64,000 bases of DNA from Gaeumannomyces sp. JS-464 (GCA_002197995.1 NGZR01000001.1:6076001-6140000), one strand, 5' to 3'. Shown: positions 22,523 to 32,739, counted from the first letter of the stretch. Translations and numbers: made by a program. Notes: a model not told the origin generated them from the letters alone.

Positions 22523-22555
22523 TTTTTTGGAAATACCCGCGATATTTCCAAAAAA
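22523..22555. other. Perfect 13-bp hairpin after the Gypsy-4 chromodomain
   Basis: TTTTTTGGAAATA (22523-22535), 7-base loop, TATTTCCAAAAAA (22543-22555). A decayed version is in Gypsy-5 near 25420-25460. It lies between the pol end and the tRNA-like units and could terminate transcription on either strand. Confidence 0.7.
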
Positions 22556-22570
22556 AACCGCCGGTTTCCC

Positions 22571-22643
22571 TAGCCCAGCCGGAAATCGAACCCGGGATTT
22601 ACAAAATGGGTGTTATAAATAATACCGCTTTACTATTAGGTTA
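22571..22643 (-). tRNA. tRNA-like unit B of Gypsy-4 (73 nt, decayed)
   Basis: On the minus strand, TAACCTA at the 5' end and TGGGCTA at the 3' end pair as a 7-bp acceptor if RIP changes or wobble are allowed. TAGTAAAGCGG fits the A-box consensus TRGYNNANNNG exactly. CCCGGGTTCGATTTCCGG gives a T arm whose B box differs from GGTTCGANTCC at one base. The putative anticodon loop CCCATTT would give CAT, but its stem is imperfect. It is better called tRNA-derived than functional, because identity cannot be trusted after RIP. Confidence 0.6.
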
Positions 22644-22771
22644 AAGGAAAACAGCATTTACCGGAACCAAATAAGGCAAAAAAGTTTACGCTAAGCGGTT
22701 AGCAGTAAAAAAAAAAAAGGACAAAGGTTCGATAAGCTTCGGGGCAAGCCCGAAAATTTATCGACCTTTAC

Positions 22772-22841
22772 GGTCGTGCCGGGATTCGAACCCGAAACTT
22801 CGGGAAAAGACCAAAGCCACGCCTAATGCGTTATAAAAACC
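22772..22841 (-). tRNA. tRNA-like unit A of Gypsy-4 (70 nt, decayed)
   Basis: Minus strand: the exact B box GGTTCGAATCC lies in a T arm CGGGTTCGAATCCCG, and the 3' acceptor side is CACGACC. The 5' acceptor side GGTTTTT pairs only partly. The A-box region ACGCATTAGG is one or two transitions from TGGCGCATTAG. The D loop is short. The anticodon arm around CTTTGGTCTTTTCCCGAAG cannot be resolved into a clean 7-base loop. Homologous to 25137-25206 and 41663-41732. Confidence 0.55.
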
Positions 22842-22973
22842 TAAGGAAATTGTTAAAAGGAGTTATAATTTACCCTAATTAAAAAAGGCAAGCAGGTTTA
22901 AATTAGGATTAACCTCGGACGCTTGCCAGCCGAAAAAAAAAAGAGCCACGGATGGCTTAAATTGTAAAGGAAC

Positions 22974-23345
22974 TTAACAAGCCTTTTAGTCGGCCTCCTT
23001 TCGCTCGACACGCTCCAACTCCTTTATAGCGTTAATACCACGACGAATTGCACGCATTTTCTTTTTAAACTATACTTTTTTTTATTTTCGCAAGCGCTCG
23101 AGTTTGTTATTTAAAGCGCGACGCTCGTTGTCGAAAGCACGGCCTTTCTTTTTTACCGTTTTAATTTCCGTTTCCATTTGCTAGTATTAAAAACCGATAA
23201 AACGAAGCTGTTTAAGCGAAAAACCTAAAATGTCGCAACCCGTGCGGTTTCGACTAAGGCATTTCACGTACCGCGATAAGTTTTAAAAAAAGGCTTTACA
23301 CTTTTCGCGCTTTAAAACTTCGTAATAAAAAAAATAAAAAAGCAT
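22974..23345 (-). pseudogene. Antisense Cys-rich/coiled-coil ORF of Gypsy-4 (about 123 codons)
   Basis: It reads in one frame from ATG at 23345 to TAA at 22974, opposite to pol, and is broken only by stops at RIP-prone codons. Residues 9-20 read YEVLKREKCKAF. Then comes the C-x2-C region (decayed to RYVKC), then RNRTGCDILGFSLKQL. The C-terminal half is a heptad-like basic helix (RRALNNKLERLRK, then KKMRAIRRGINAIKELERVE). The KC...CxxC...GCD pattern resembles the small zinc-cluster-like proteins seen in many ascomycete genomes. I cannot give a function. It lies between the 3' LTR and the tRNA-like units. Confidence 0.7.
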
Positions 23346-23529
23346 TTTAATAGGAAAAGAAAGTATTTAAGTAAGCAAGTTTTTTGCGTTAAAGGGTTTT
23401 TTTCGCAAAAGGACGTTTCCGCACCCGATTAAACATTTTGTTAAAATAAAAAGGGAATGGGAAATGGTAAAAAAAGGAAAGTACTTACCATTAACAAAAA
23501 GCGGGGCGATAAAACGTGGTTAAAAGGAC

Positions 23530-23552
23530 TTTGCTTAAAAGGGGAAACCTAA
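23530..23552 (+). other. Polypurine tract of Gypsy-4
   Basis: CTTAAAAGGGGAAACCTAA abuts the 3' LTR and is conserved in Gypsy-5 and Gypsy-6. This is the expected position of the plus-strand primer. Immediately after the 5' LTR the text TTTTAACTAAT does not match an obvious tRNA 3' end, so the minus-strand primer is unknown. Confidence 0.55.
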
Positions 23553-23983
23553 TGTTACGACTAGTATGCAAGCTTTAAGGCGGTAAAAAGGAAGGGTTTT
23601 AAACCTTGCTTTTGCCTCGCACCCGGATACGTAAAGTTATGTAACTATAGCTGGATTTTTGGATTTGTGTTAAAAAAACCACAAATTTAATAAGCCAAAA
23701 GGATTTTTGGATTTGTATTAAAAGGATTACAAATCCACAAATCCAACCCAATATAAGGCAAAAAGCAGCGTGTATATAAAGGATGGATTTTTTTATTGTT
23801 TTAAGTAGTTTTAATTAAAGCTTCGGCATTAATTAACCTAAGTTAGCTTTTAAGCATCCCTTAAAACAAGCAATCGGATTGTCCTTTTAAGTTACGTGTC
23901 CCCCTATTTACCAGCCTTAGCGATACTGTCCTTACCACCCCCCTAAAATGCTTTACTTTAAAAGCAAACCCTTAATTGTAACA
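23553..23983 (+). repeat. Gypsy-4 3' LTR
   Basis: 431 bp, TGTTACGACTAG to TTAATTGTAACA, with the terminal TG...CA retained. It is followed by GTTTT, the right copy of the target duplication. Differences from the 5' LTR are nearly all transitions. Confidence 0.95.
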
Positions 23984-23999
23984 GTTTTCCGCCGTAAAC
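23984..23999 (-). other. 16-bp LINE-1 remnant holding two target duplications
   Basis: GTTTTCCGCCGTAAAC lies between two opposed LTR ends. The identical string is in intact LINE-2 near 59361-59376. GTTTT repeats 16530-16534 (Gypsy-4 duplication) and TAAAC repeats 31419-31423 (Gypsy-5 duplication), leaving CCGCCG as unduplicated LINE. Confidence 0.95.
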
Positions 24000-24426
24000 T
24001 GTTACAATTAAGGTTTGCTCCTAAAGTAAAGCATTTCGGGGGTAGGGAGGACAATATCGCTAGTGTTAGTAAACAAGGGAACACGTAATTTAAAAGGACA
24101 ATTTAATTGCTTGCCCTAAAAAATGCCTAAAAGCTAACTTAAGTTAACTAATGCCGAAACCTTAGTTAAAGCTACCTAAAACAGTAGGAAATCCATCCTT
24201 TATATATACGCTGCCTTTTGCCTTATGTTAGGTTAAATTTGTAAATTTATAGTTTCGCTAACACAAATTTAAAATCCTTTTAACTTTATAAATTTGTGGT
24301 TTTATTAATACAAATTTAGAAATCCAGCTGTAATTACGTAACCCCACGTGTCCGAGTGCGGGGCAAAGGCACCGTTTAAAACCCCTTCCGTTTTACCGCT
24401 TTAAGGTTTGCATATTAATCGTAACA
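24000..24426 (-). repeat. Gypsy-5 3' LTR
   Basis: 427 bp, beginning TGTTACAATT and ending TCGTAACA on plus. The polypurine tract, in reverse (TTAGGTTTCCCCTTTTAAG), follows at 24427. Confidence 0.93.
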
Positions 24427-24631
24427 TTAGGTTTCCCCTTTTAAGCCAAATCCTTTTAACCACGTTTTATCGCCCCGCTTTTTGTTAATGGTAAGTACTT
24501 TCCTTTTTTACCATATCCCATCCCTTTTTTATTTTAACAAAATGTTTGGTCGGGTACGAAAACGTCCCTTTGCGAAAAAAACCCTTTAACGCAAAAACCT
24601 GCTTATTTAAATCGTTTTTTCCTTTATTAAA

Positions 24632-25001
24632 ATGCCTTTTTGTTTTTTTATTACAAGGTTTTAAAGCGTAAAAAGTGCGAAGCCTTTTTTAAAACTCCTT
24701 TCGGTGCGTGGAATGCCTCGGTCGGAACCGCATAAGTTGCGACATTTTAGGTTTTTCGCCCGAGCAGCTTCGTTTTATCGGTTTTTAATACTAGCAAATG
24801 AAAGCGGAAGTCGAAACGGTGGAAAAAAAACGTCGCGTTTTGGATAACGAACGTCGTGCTTTAAACAATAAACTCGAGCGTTTGCGTAAATAAAAAAAAA
24901 TGTGGTTTAAAAAGAAAATGCGTGCAATTCGTCGTGGTATTAACGCTATAAAGGAGTTAAAGCGTGTCGAGCGGGAAGAGGCCGACCGGGAGGCTCGTTA
25001 A
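24632..25001 (+). pseudogene. Antisense Cys-rich/coiled-coil ORF of Gypsy-5
   Basis: The homologue of 22974-23345, opposite to Gypsy-5 pol. A small indel after the ATG (24632) shifts the frame. The rest is well preserved: KREKCEA or its equivalent, SFRCVECLGRNR, SCDILGFSPEQLRFIGF, then the helix EVETVEKKRRVLDNERRALN, KKMRAIRRGINAIKELKRVE and an EEADREAR end at TAA 24999-25001. It keeps more of the C-x2-C motif than Gypsy-4 does. Confidence 0.7.
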
Positions 25002-25136
25002 GCTCTTTTACAGTTTAAACCATTCGTGGCTCTTTTTTTTTCCTTCGGCTGGCAGGTGTTCGGGTGCAATCCTAATTTAAACCTGCTTGCCTTTTTTAAC
25101 TAAGGTAAATTGTAACTCCTTTTAACAACTTTTTTA

Positions 25137-25206
25137 AGTTTTGTAACGCACTAAGCGTAGCTTTGGTTTTCTTGCCGAAGTTTCGGGTTCGAATCCCGGC
25201 ACGATT
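25137..25206 (+). tRNA. tRNA-like unit A of Gypsy-5 (70 nt, decayed)
   Basis: Exact B box GGTTCGAATCC inside a paired T arm, 3' side CACGATT. The A-box region is TAACGCACTAAG. An anticodon-arm-like CTTTGGTTTTCTTGCCGAAG pairs as CTTTGG/CCGAAG around an 8-base loop. Same length and layout as the Gypsy-4 and Gypsy-6 units. Confidence 0.55.
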
Positions 25207-25331
25207 ATAAAGGTTAATAAGTTTTTAACCTTGCCCCGGAGCTTATCGAACTTTTATCCTCTTTTTTTTTTGCTAACCGTTTAGCGTAAACTTTTTTACC
25301 TTACTTGGTTCCGGTAAGTGCTGCTTTTTTT

Positions 25332-25403
25332 TAACCTAATAGTAAAACGGTATTATCCATAACACTTATTTTTAAATCCCGGGTTCGACTTCCGGCTAAG
25401 CTA
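25332..25403 (+). tRNA. tRNA-like unit B of Gypsy-5 (72 nt, decayed)
   Basis: Acceptor halves TAACCTA and TAAGCTA pair once single transitions are allowed. The A box TAGTAAAACGG fits TRGYNNANNNG. The T arm CCGGGTTCGACTTCCGG has B box GGTTCGACTTC. The loop CTTATTT corresponds to the CAT loop of Gypsy-4 with one C-to-T change. Confidence 0.6.
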
Positions 25404-25549
25404 GGGGACCGGCGGTTTTTTTTGGAAATATCGCGGGTGTTTTTAAAAAAAATCGTCATTTTACCGTCTTTTTTTGCTAACCTTTTTATAAGCGCTTTTG
25501 CCGGTATTCCGCTAAGGCTTTTTAGCAATTTACAAGGTTGGTTTTTTTT

Positions 25550-28500
25550 TCCCACGTGTTTTTTCGTAGCCGTACCTTTTCCATTTAATTAGGTACTTTT
25601 TAAGCCTATTTTTCGGCTTGTGGTTTAAAATTTCTTTAACTTCGTACTTTTATTCCGGGTCGATTTTTACTAATTCGTCGCTTTTAAAGCCCGATAGCGC
25701 TAGTTCGAGTAAAGAAATATGAAAAACCGGGTGGGATTTTATGGTTAGTGGTTAGTTGAAATTTGTAATTTACGTTTAAAACCTTTTTTAATACTTTTAA
25801 ACGGTCCTAATTTTTTATAGTTTAGCTTATCGCTCGGTCGTTTCGTTTTAATATTTTCGTCGAAAAAGATAAACGTTATCCCTTTTTTAAAAGTCGGTTT
25901 TTTTAATTTTTTTTTGTTTGCTTAAATAGCCATACGGTGCCGTAACTTTTCTAGCTTTGTTTAAAAGTGTTTATGCAGTTTAGTAAACTCCGTTATTTGT
26001 ATTTCCGCTATTAAGGCATGTTTTCCTGCTTTAAGTTCCTTATACGCTGTAAGCGTAAACCCGTAGTTCGCATAAAACGGTATAGTTTTTATGCTTTTAT
26101 AAATTAAGCTGTTATAAGCGAATTAGGCTATAGGAAATAGTTATACCTAGTCGTTTTATTTGTAATTAACGTAGTAACGCAAATATTGCTTTATGGTTTA
26201 ATTTATTCGCTTTGTTTGTTTATCTATTTAAAAGTGGTAAGCCGTAAACAAGGAGTGCTCCGCTTTTAGCCTATTTATAAGCCTTTTTAAAATTTGCTTA
26301 TAAATAGCTTGTTTTTATTCGTAATTAAACGGTTCGGCGTGCCGTGTTCCGCTATTACGTGCTTAATAAAAACGTACGCTAGCTTTATAGCGTCGCTGCT
26401 TTCCTTATATGGTAAAAATAAGGCGTATTTGGTAAGCCTATTTACTATTACCAATACATTGTCGTACTTTACTCCAGTTAACGGTTTTTTGGATTGGAAA
26501 AGTTTAATAACGAAGTTTATAGTAACTTTTTGCTATGCTTTATCCGGTGTTAGCAAGGGTTGTAATAACCCGTACGGTTTGTGCTTATTGGCTTTGTTTT
26601 TAGCATAACTTTCGCAATCCTTTATTGCGTTTTATATTTCGGCTCGAGTTTTTGCGAACTCGTAATGTTATTATAACCGTTTTCACGTTTTTTTTACGCT
26701 TTGGTAGCCGTATGCCAGCTGGCTGTAAATTTGTTGGATTTTTTTTGGGGTTTAAACTTTTCCTTACCGAACCGTTTTAACGAGCATTTTTTATGCCGGG
26801 ACTAAAAATCCGTTTGGTTTTTCCGTTAATATTACCCGTTTTTTTAAGTATTGCAACCTAATGGTTCGGCCGTCGGCTTAAAGCATTCGCCCGGCCGTTT
26901 TCCGACCCTTTTCGGTACTCGATCCGGATGTCGTAGTTTTGCGAAAGCTCGCTTTAACGAACTTATCGCTTATTTAGGTTTTTGCTTATAGTAAAATGCG
27001 TTAAATTTTTATAGTTCGTATATATTATAACCTAGTGCTTCGCTTTACAAAAGTGTGGCCGCCACTTTTCGAATATTCGGATTATCGTTAAAAGTTCCTT
27101 ATCGTGGATTTGGTAATTTAATTTAGGTCCGTTTAACTTTTGCGAGAAAAACGTACAAAAGTGCAACCGTTTTTGGTCGTCCCGCTGTTTAAGTTGGCCG
27201 CCAATCGCGTAATTCAACGCGTCGGTTTTAACCTTAAAGGTTTTTTTGGGTTTGGAGTACTAATATTGGTTTTTTTAACACGGCGTTCCGTAATTGCTTA
27301 AAAGCCTTTTGTTTTTGCCGCCCCTAATAAAACTGGTAGTCGTTTTTAGTAAAATTCGTAAATAGTATGGCGATTTTGCTATAACTACGGATAAACCGTT
27401 TGTAAAAGTTTAAAAACCTTAGGAACCCTCGTACTTCCGTAACGTTTTTAAATATAAGCCATTCCTTAACTTCCTTAACTTTTTTAAGGTTTATACGAAC
27501 CTATCCGGGTGTAACTATAAACCCTAAAAAAGCGACTTTTTGCAAGTGCCATTCGCACTTTTCCGGTTTAACGAAAAGCTTCGCGTTAAGCAACTTTTAA
27601 AGCATTTTATGTACGTGCTGTTTATGCTTTTCCATCGTTTCCGAAAAAATTAAAATATTATCCAAATACGCAAGGATAAAAATGTCGAGGTATTCGCGCA
27701 ACACGTGGTTAATTATCCTTTAAAACGTAGCTGGTGCGTTAATAAGCCCGAAGGTTATTACCAAAAATTCGTAGCATTTAAACTTTATTTTAAAAGCCGT
27801 AAGCCACTTTTAGCCTTCCTTAATTTATATTAATTATAAGCTTTCCGTAAATCCAAAACCGTAAAATATTAGGCTTTGCCAAGCTTATCGCGCAGCTCGT
27901 CGATAAAAAGTAAAAAATATCGATCTTTACCGTAGCCTCGTTTAGCGGGCGGTAGTTAACGCACATTCGTTTCGTTTTATTTTTCTTCCTTTTTTATAAA
28001 ATCCCGTGTTTTATTGGAAAATCGGAAAGTTTAATATATCCTTTTCGTAAGTTTTCCTCCAGCTATTTTTTTAACATTTCCTATTGCCGAAGGCTAAGCT
28101 AATATAGCTTTTGGTATTTAAATTGCGTGTTTGGCTTAAGTTTAATTTTAAAGTCGAACGGTTTATATTCGGAAAGCACCGTTTTTAGGTTTTTCCGGAA
28201 CAATTTTTCGTATTTGTAGTATTTTTTTAAAACACTCGCGAGCCGTTTTTTAATATTAATTTGGTTATTTTAATCGTTTTCCATTTTGGATAGTCGTATA
28301 CTCGTTAATGCTAAATGCAAAAGTGGATTGCCAAGTTTTATTACCGTTATAACCTTTTTTCGTTGCTTTTTATATTTAGTTTATAGTTGGTAAACCGTTT
28401 TAATTATTCGTAGCTTTTCCTATTAAACTTAACCGGTAGCCCAATTTATCCGTAAATTGTTTTTTCCTAAGCTAAAGGATTTCGAAAATTACATTTCTTT

Positions 28501-28720
28501 CCTTTATATCCAGCTTATTTAATATAACAGTAACGTTTTCCTCATTTCGGGTGCGTAATGTTACTAATTGCGTTTTTTAATCGATCCATTTTTATTATAA
28601 GCGATAGGTATTTTTTCGATTATTTTAAGTTAATACGGTTAGCGTTTCCGTTTCGTAAAAATCCTATACCGTTTAACCGTTTATAGTAATACGTAATCGC
28701 TTTATGCTTCGCAATCGATT
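25550..28720 (-). pseudogene. Gypsy-5 pol: chromodomain, integrase, RNase H, RT
   Basis: Minus-strand homologue of Gypsy-4 pol. The chromodomain is near 25550-25700. The integrase core near 26290-26580 has the D-to-N change of LITNKNKLF also seen in Gypsy-4. RNase H near 27030-27290 includes MNYAIGGQLKQRDDQKRLHF. RT lies near 27540-28080, with YLDN replacing YLDD near 27657-27672. Protease remnants extend toward 28720. Interrupted by many stops. Confidence 0.85.
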
Positions 28721-29869
28721 ATTACCTTAACCTTTTTCCTTTAATATTTTATCCGGAATGTTAATAAATCGTATGGTTAACTCGATTTTGCCATTACGAA
28801 AGTTTTTATCGATTTCCGTTTCCCATTTCGTGCTTTTTGCTCGGGTGGTTTTTTTAGTTTTTTAATAAAAAAACGAGTATTGTACGTTCGTCCCCTATCC
28901 GGGTCGAACGGTACGTACGTTCGGGCGATCCCTTAATGCTAAACTTCCGCTTTTTATGCTATATGCTTTTTGCATTTTACAGTTTCGCACTTTCCCTAAT
29001 CGAACATTTTAATAACATATAGCATCGGGTGCCGTTTGCTAAGTTTAAAAATTGCGGTAAATTTACCGATTCGGGCTGGCTCCTACCGTAGCAATTGGAA
29101 TGCTAAACGGGGTTTAACTTTAGGCTTGTTTCCCAGTTTTCGTGGAAAAAAATCGTATTTAAGCTTAAATCGTAAATGAAATTTGCACTTTTTATAAATG
29201 CATTTTGCTTAACAAAGGTATAAATGTTTAAAATGTTTTATATCGATGCTAAAGTGGTTTTCGGGGATTAGCGCAGCTTATTTTAACTCGCTTGCGTTTT
29301 TAAACTTGTAATTAGCATATTTAACTTCCTATTAATCGCTAAACCACGATAAAGGTTAACCGTCGTTTTCGTCCGTTAAAATAGCGTAACATAACGAGCT
29401 ATTAGGTATTTTAAAACCTTAACGTTTTAAAAACATTTCGAAATATCGAAAAGCGTAAAAGCGCGTTAGTTTTTCCAATTTGCCTGCTTTTCGCGAACTT
29501 TAAGTACGGAAGTTCCGCCGTTCGAACTTTCCGCTTATTTTTAAAACTCGGCCGTTTCGAAGTTTTAACTACCTCGGTTTATCTTAGCGTTAATATCGAA
29601 ATTTTTCGATTTTTGGAAAAGGTGTGTTTAATTTAAAAGCTTTTTTCGGGCTTTTCCTTCCTCCGCGTTATTTGCTAAAATTGCTCTTTTTTAAATCCCG
29701 CGAAAAGCGGTATCGTTTTTTTCTTTTAAATCCTCGAGCCCGGGAACGATCCGCTATTTTCTTTTGCTATCGTACTCGAGCTTCGTAGCTTTAAGCATGC
29801 AAATGCTTTGTGGTTCCCAAAAATACCATCCAGTAACCTTTTTATTAAATTAGTATATAGCATACAGTT

Positions 29870-30940
29870 CGTCGTAGCAATACGTTTAGCTAAACGTTAT
29901 TCCAAAATACAATCCTTTTTATATTAAGCTTTCCTGCGTTCGTTAAAAGTTCGTTATTTAGCGGTTGCTATTTCGTTAAAAGCAATTAACTTTTATATGG
30001 CTAGTTTAGCCGCATTTAAAACACTTTTCGTTTTTGGGTTTTATTTTTGCTTTTTTTGCTGCTTTTATTACTAGTAAGTAGCTTTCGCGCTAAGGTTTAT
30101 AAAGTTTAAATGCGTTTTATAAGCCGTAATAAATTGCTATTTAGCTTTTTTTTAATTGGCTTTGTTATTTTATACCGCGGTTTTAAAACCATATCCTTTT
30201 TTTTTGTTATCGTTTGTACAATTTATCGCTAATACGAACCGCGTTTTTAACGTAATTCGTAAAAAACTTCGGGCGATTTTGCTTCGCGAGTTTATCCTTT
30301 ACGTTTTCGCGCAATCCGTTATAAAAGTGCAGCATTAACGTAACGTCGCTTTAGTTAAGCTTAATGCTAATCCGTTAAAAATCCGCTGCGTATTTGGCTG
30401 CAAAGCTTTCGCTATTTAAAAGCTAATAAATCCCTTTTCGCGATTCGGGTTTCGTCGACTATTTCGAACATTTTTCCGACCTTTTTTCCGAATTTTTCGA
30501 AGCTGGCGAAAATAAGCTTAGTGGCTTTTTGGCTACCTTTATACTTTTTAAAATAATCACTCCAAATCGGCTAAAACCACTTTTTTATTTTGCCGTTTAA
30601 CTTAATAGCAGCGTAAGCCACCTTTTATTCCTCGCTTACGAATTGCCGTTTGTAAAACTTAAAATAGCTTTTGCATTTGGTAAGGAACGTTTTAAGCTTG
30701 CCGTTTTCTTTTTTGTAAAAATCCGGGGACGAAAACTTGTACGCTTTAACCGCGATAAGCGTTTAAAGGATAGCAACTTCGTGGTAAATTGCTTTACTTC
30801 GGCTTAGCTTTTAGCGATCTCCTTTCCCATAAGCTTAAAAAGGTTAGCCGTATTAGCGGCTTTGTTAAAGTCGTATTTAACACCGTTAAAGGTAAAAACC
30901 GTAGTTTTTTTTCTTTAGGTTTTTTACTGCTGCTCGCTAT
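29870..30940 (-). pseudogene. Gypsy-5 gag with CCHC knuckle
   Basis: The start is inferred at 30938-30940, where ATA replaces ATG before GCGAGCAGCAG. The knuckle is at 29982-30023 with the C-x2-C-x4-H-x4-C spacing kept. Blocks match Gypsy-4 gag, including a preserved ELRENVKDKLAKQNRPKFF-like stretch around 30240-30320 on the minus strand. Confidence 0.8.
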
Positions 30941-30989
30941 AGCTGTACTGTCCTCCTTTTAACAAAGTACTAAATAGGATTAGTTAAAA

Positions 30990-31418
30990 TGTTACAATTA
31001 AAAGTTTGCTTTTAAAGTAAGGCATTTCGGGGGTGGGGAGGATAATATCGCTAGTGCTAGTAAATAAAGGAATACGTAACTTAAAAGGACAATTTAATTG
31101 CTTACCTTAAGGGATATTTAAAAGCTAATTTAAGTTAACTAATGCCGAAACTTTAATTAAAGCTACTTAAAATAATAAGAAATCCATTCTTTATATATAC
31201 GCTGCCTTTTGCTTTATGTTGGGTTGGATTTGTGGATTTGTGGTTTCGCTAATACAAATCCAAAAATCCTTTTGGCTTTGTGGATTTATAGTTTCGTTAA
31301 TATAAATTTAGAAATCCAGCTGTAATTACGTAACCCTACGTGTCCGGGTGCGGGGCAAGGGCACCGTTTAGGACCCTTTCCGTCCTGCCGTTTTAAAGTT
31401 TGCATACTGGTCGTAATA
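30990..31418 (-). repeat. Gypsy-5 5' LTR
   Basis: 429 bp, TGTTACAATTAA to GGTCGTAATA on plus (GTAACA-type end with one G-to-A). The target duplication TAAAC follows at 31419-31423, and LINE-1 resumes. Confidence 0.95.
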
Positions 31419-32720
31419 TAAACCTACGGAGGATTTTGCGGCTTAATGCTTTCGCTTTATCCCCCGGGCTATTATTACCTCCCCGTTAATATTTAACGGG
31501 GGAGCCGTATAGCCGGTATAAGTTTGTGCCATTTTACGGCCCGGTATAACGCTGCTGGAAAATTCACTTTTTTTAGCACGTTAGCCTAATGCTATTTTTT
31601 AACCACCCGAATCGTTGCTTTTAAAACACGGGCTTCGGCTGTAAAAAGCCCCCCATTTGCTATAGCTTTTGCAAAGTCTCGTTATGCGTTGGCGCACTTT
31701 TCGTTCTATTAAGGTTAGCCTTTTTTTTAGCTTTAAACCCCCGGTTAAAAGCTATTAACGCATTTTTTAGCAGGTTTATTAATGCTTCGGCCGTTTTATC
31801 CAAATAATCCGCCGTAAATGGATTTATAAATAGCGGCAAATTGCCGGCCCCCGTTATTACCGCGTTCGCGAAAAACGGTAATTTATCGTTTGGTAACGTA
31901 ATACGCTTGCAATCCGGAACGGAGTTATTACGGTTAGGAATTTTAATTCGTATCGAGCGGTGGTTCGAATTGGTTGCTAATAAAAAGTCGATTTCCGCTA
32001 TTGCTAAAAAGGCGTTGGAAAAAGTAAAATTTAAAACGCCTTTATCGTTATGCGTAGGTTAGTTTAAGTTAGTAAATAAAAGAAGGTTATAAGTATTAAC
32101 TTATTGGGTTATATCCTAGCCTTTATTCCTATTACTTTTAACCGGATCCCACGCCGGGAACCTTGCGTTAAAATCCCTAGTTATAATGCATTTTACCGTT
32201 AAGCGCTAACGTAGCAAAAGGTTTAACGAGGGTTTTAAAAAGTCCTTTAAAAGCTTATATACGTTAATAAAAGTGCACCCGGCGACGGTAAATTAAAAGA
32301 TATCCCGGGTGTTATTTGCCGGCCGGTTCGCTACCGACCGAAGCCCCGGGTCCTTCCGCACGTAGGTTATCACCTTAGGTTTGGTTTAGTGGTTATACTA
32401 ACTATCCACCGGGGTAAATAGCTCGTATAACGGGTGGGTGCAAAGCATAAGCTTCCTTTTCCACGCGTTAAAAGGCTTTTGCATTAGCACCACGTCGATA
32501 TTTTAGCTTTAAAACAGTTAAAGTAAAGTAACCCCCGCTTCCCAGCTACGTTAAACGTTCGCTTAAACGGCGGTTAAAACACGGCGTTTAGGGCGAAGCC
32601 CCGGGCGCCGGGCCCTATTGCCATGCGTTTATTATATCCGGTTAGCTGTTGGCATACGTAAAAGCGGCGTTAATGTATTAAGGGTTTTAGCTTTAAGGTT
32701 GTTAGCCGGCGGTACCGTTG
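31419..32720 (-). pseudogene. LINE-1 ORF2 N-terminus: AP endonuclease and RT start
   Basis: The endonuclease nicks the target for target-primed reverse transcription. Near 32140-32190 the minus strand reads TRDFNARFPAWDPV, the conserved GDFNA-x-H-x-x-W box of this family with some residues changed. Near 32480-32530 it reads NIDVVLMQKPFNAW, the first catalytic region. The RT link continues at 31419-31800 and then across Gypsy-5 and Gypsy-4 to 16534. Confidence 0.8.
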
Positions 32721-32739
32721 GTTTTTTCCGAAAGGTTTC

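Larger units (their letters stand above)
16535..23983 (+). mobile_element. Gypsy-4: complete RIP-inactivated Ty3/gypsy element, 7.45 kb
   Basis: LTRs at 16535-16965 and 23553-23983, both 431 bp. The 5-bp duplication GTTTT is at 16530-16534 and 23984-23988. Order on plus is gag, knuckle, protease, RT, RNase H, integrase, chromodomain, then an antisense module of two tRNA-like units and a Cys-rich ORF. Gypsy-5 and Gypsy-6 are copies of the same family, with the same length within about 30 bp. Confidence 0.95.
24000..31418 (-). mobile_element. Gypsy-5: complete RIP-inactivated Ty3/gypsy element, opposite orientation
   Basis: Same family as Gypsy-4, 7.42 kb, with LTRs at 24000-24426 (3') and 30990-31418 (5') and duplication TAAAC at 23995-23999 and 31419-31423. 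Order on the minus strand is gag, pol, chromodomain. The antisense module (Cys-rich ORF and two tRNA-like units) therefore reads on plus, near 24632-25403. Confidence 0.95.

Noticed and set aside
22571..22841. Functional host tRNA genes
   Set aside because: The units sit inside LTR-bounded elements, recur in all three copies, and have mismatched stems after RIP.
25331..25555. 74-codon minus-strand frame (SPSLAGSRTRDLKISVMDN)
   Set aside because: It is a translation through tRNA-like unit B, not a protein.
26294..26608. 104-codon plus-strand frame in Gypsy-5
   Set aside because: It is the reverse of the integrase core; equivalent shadows occur at 21477-21665 and 40354-40557.
16535..31418. 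A single giant transposon with long terminal inverted repeats
   Set aside because: The outer ends are inverted LTRs, but the centre contains two more LTRs and 16 bp of LINE with two separate target duplications, so these are two elements.
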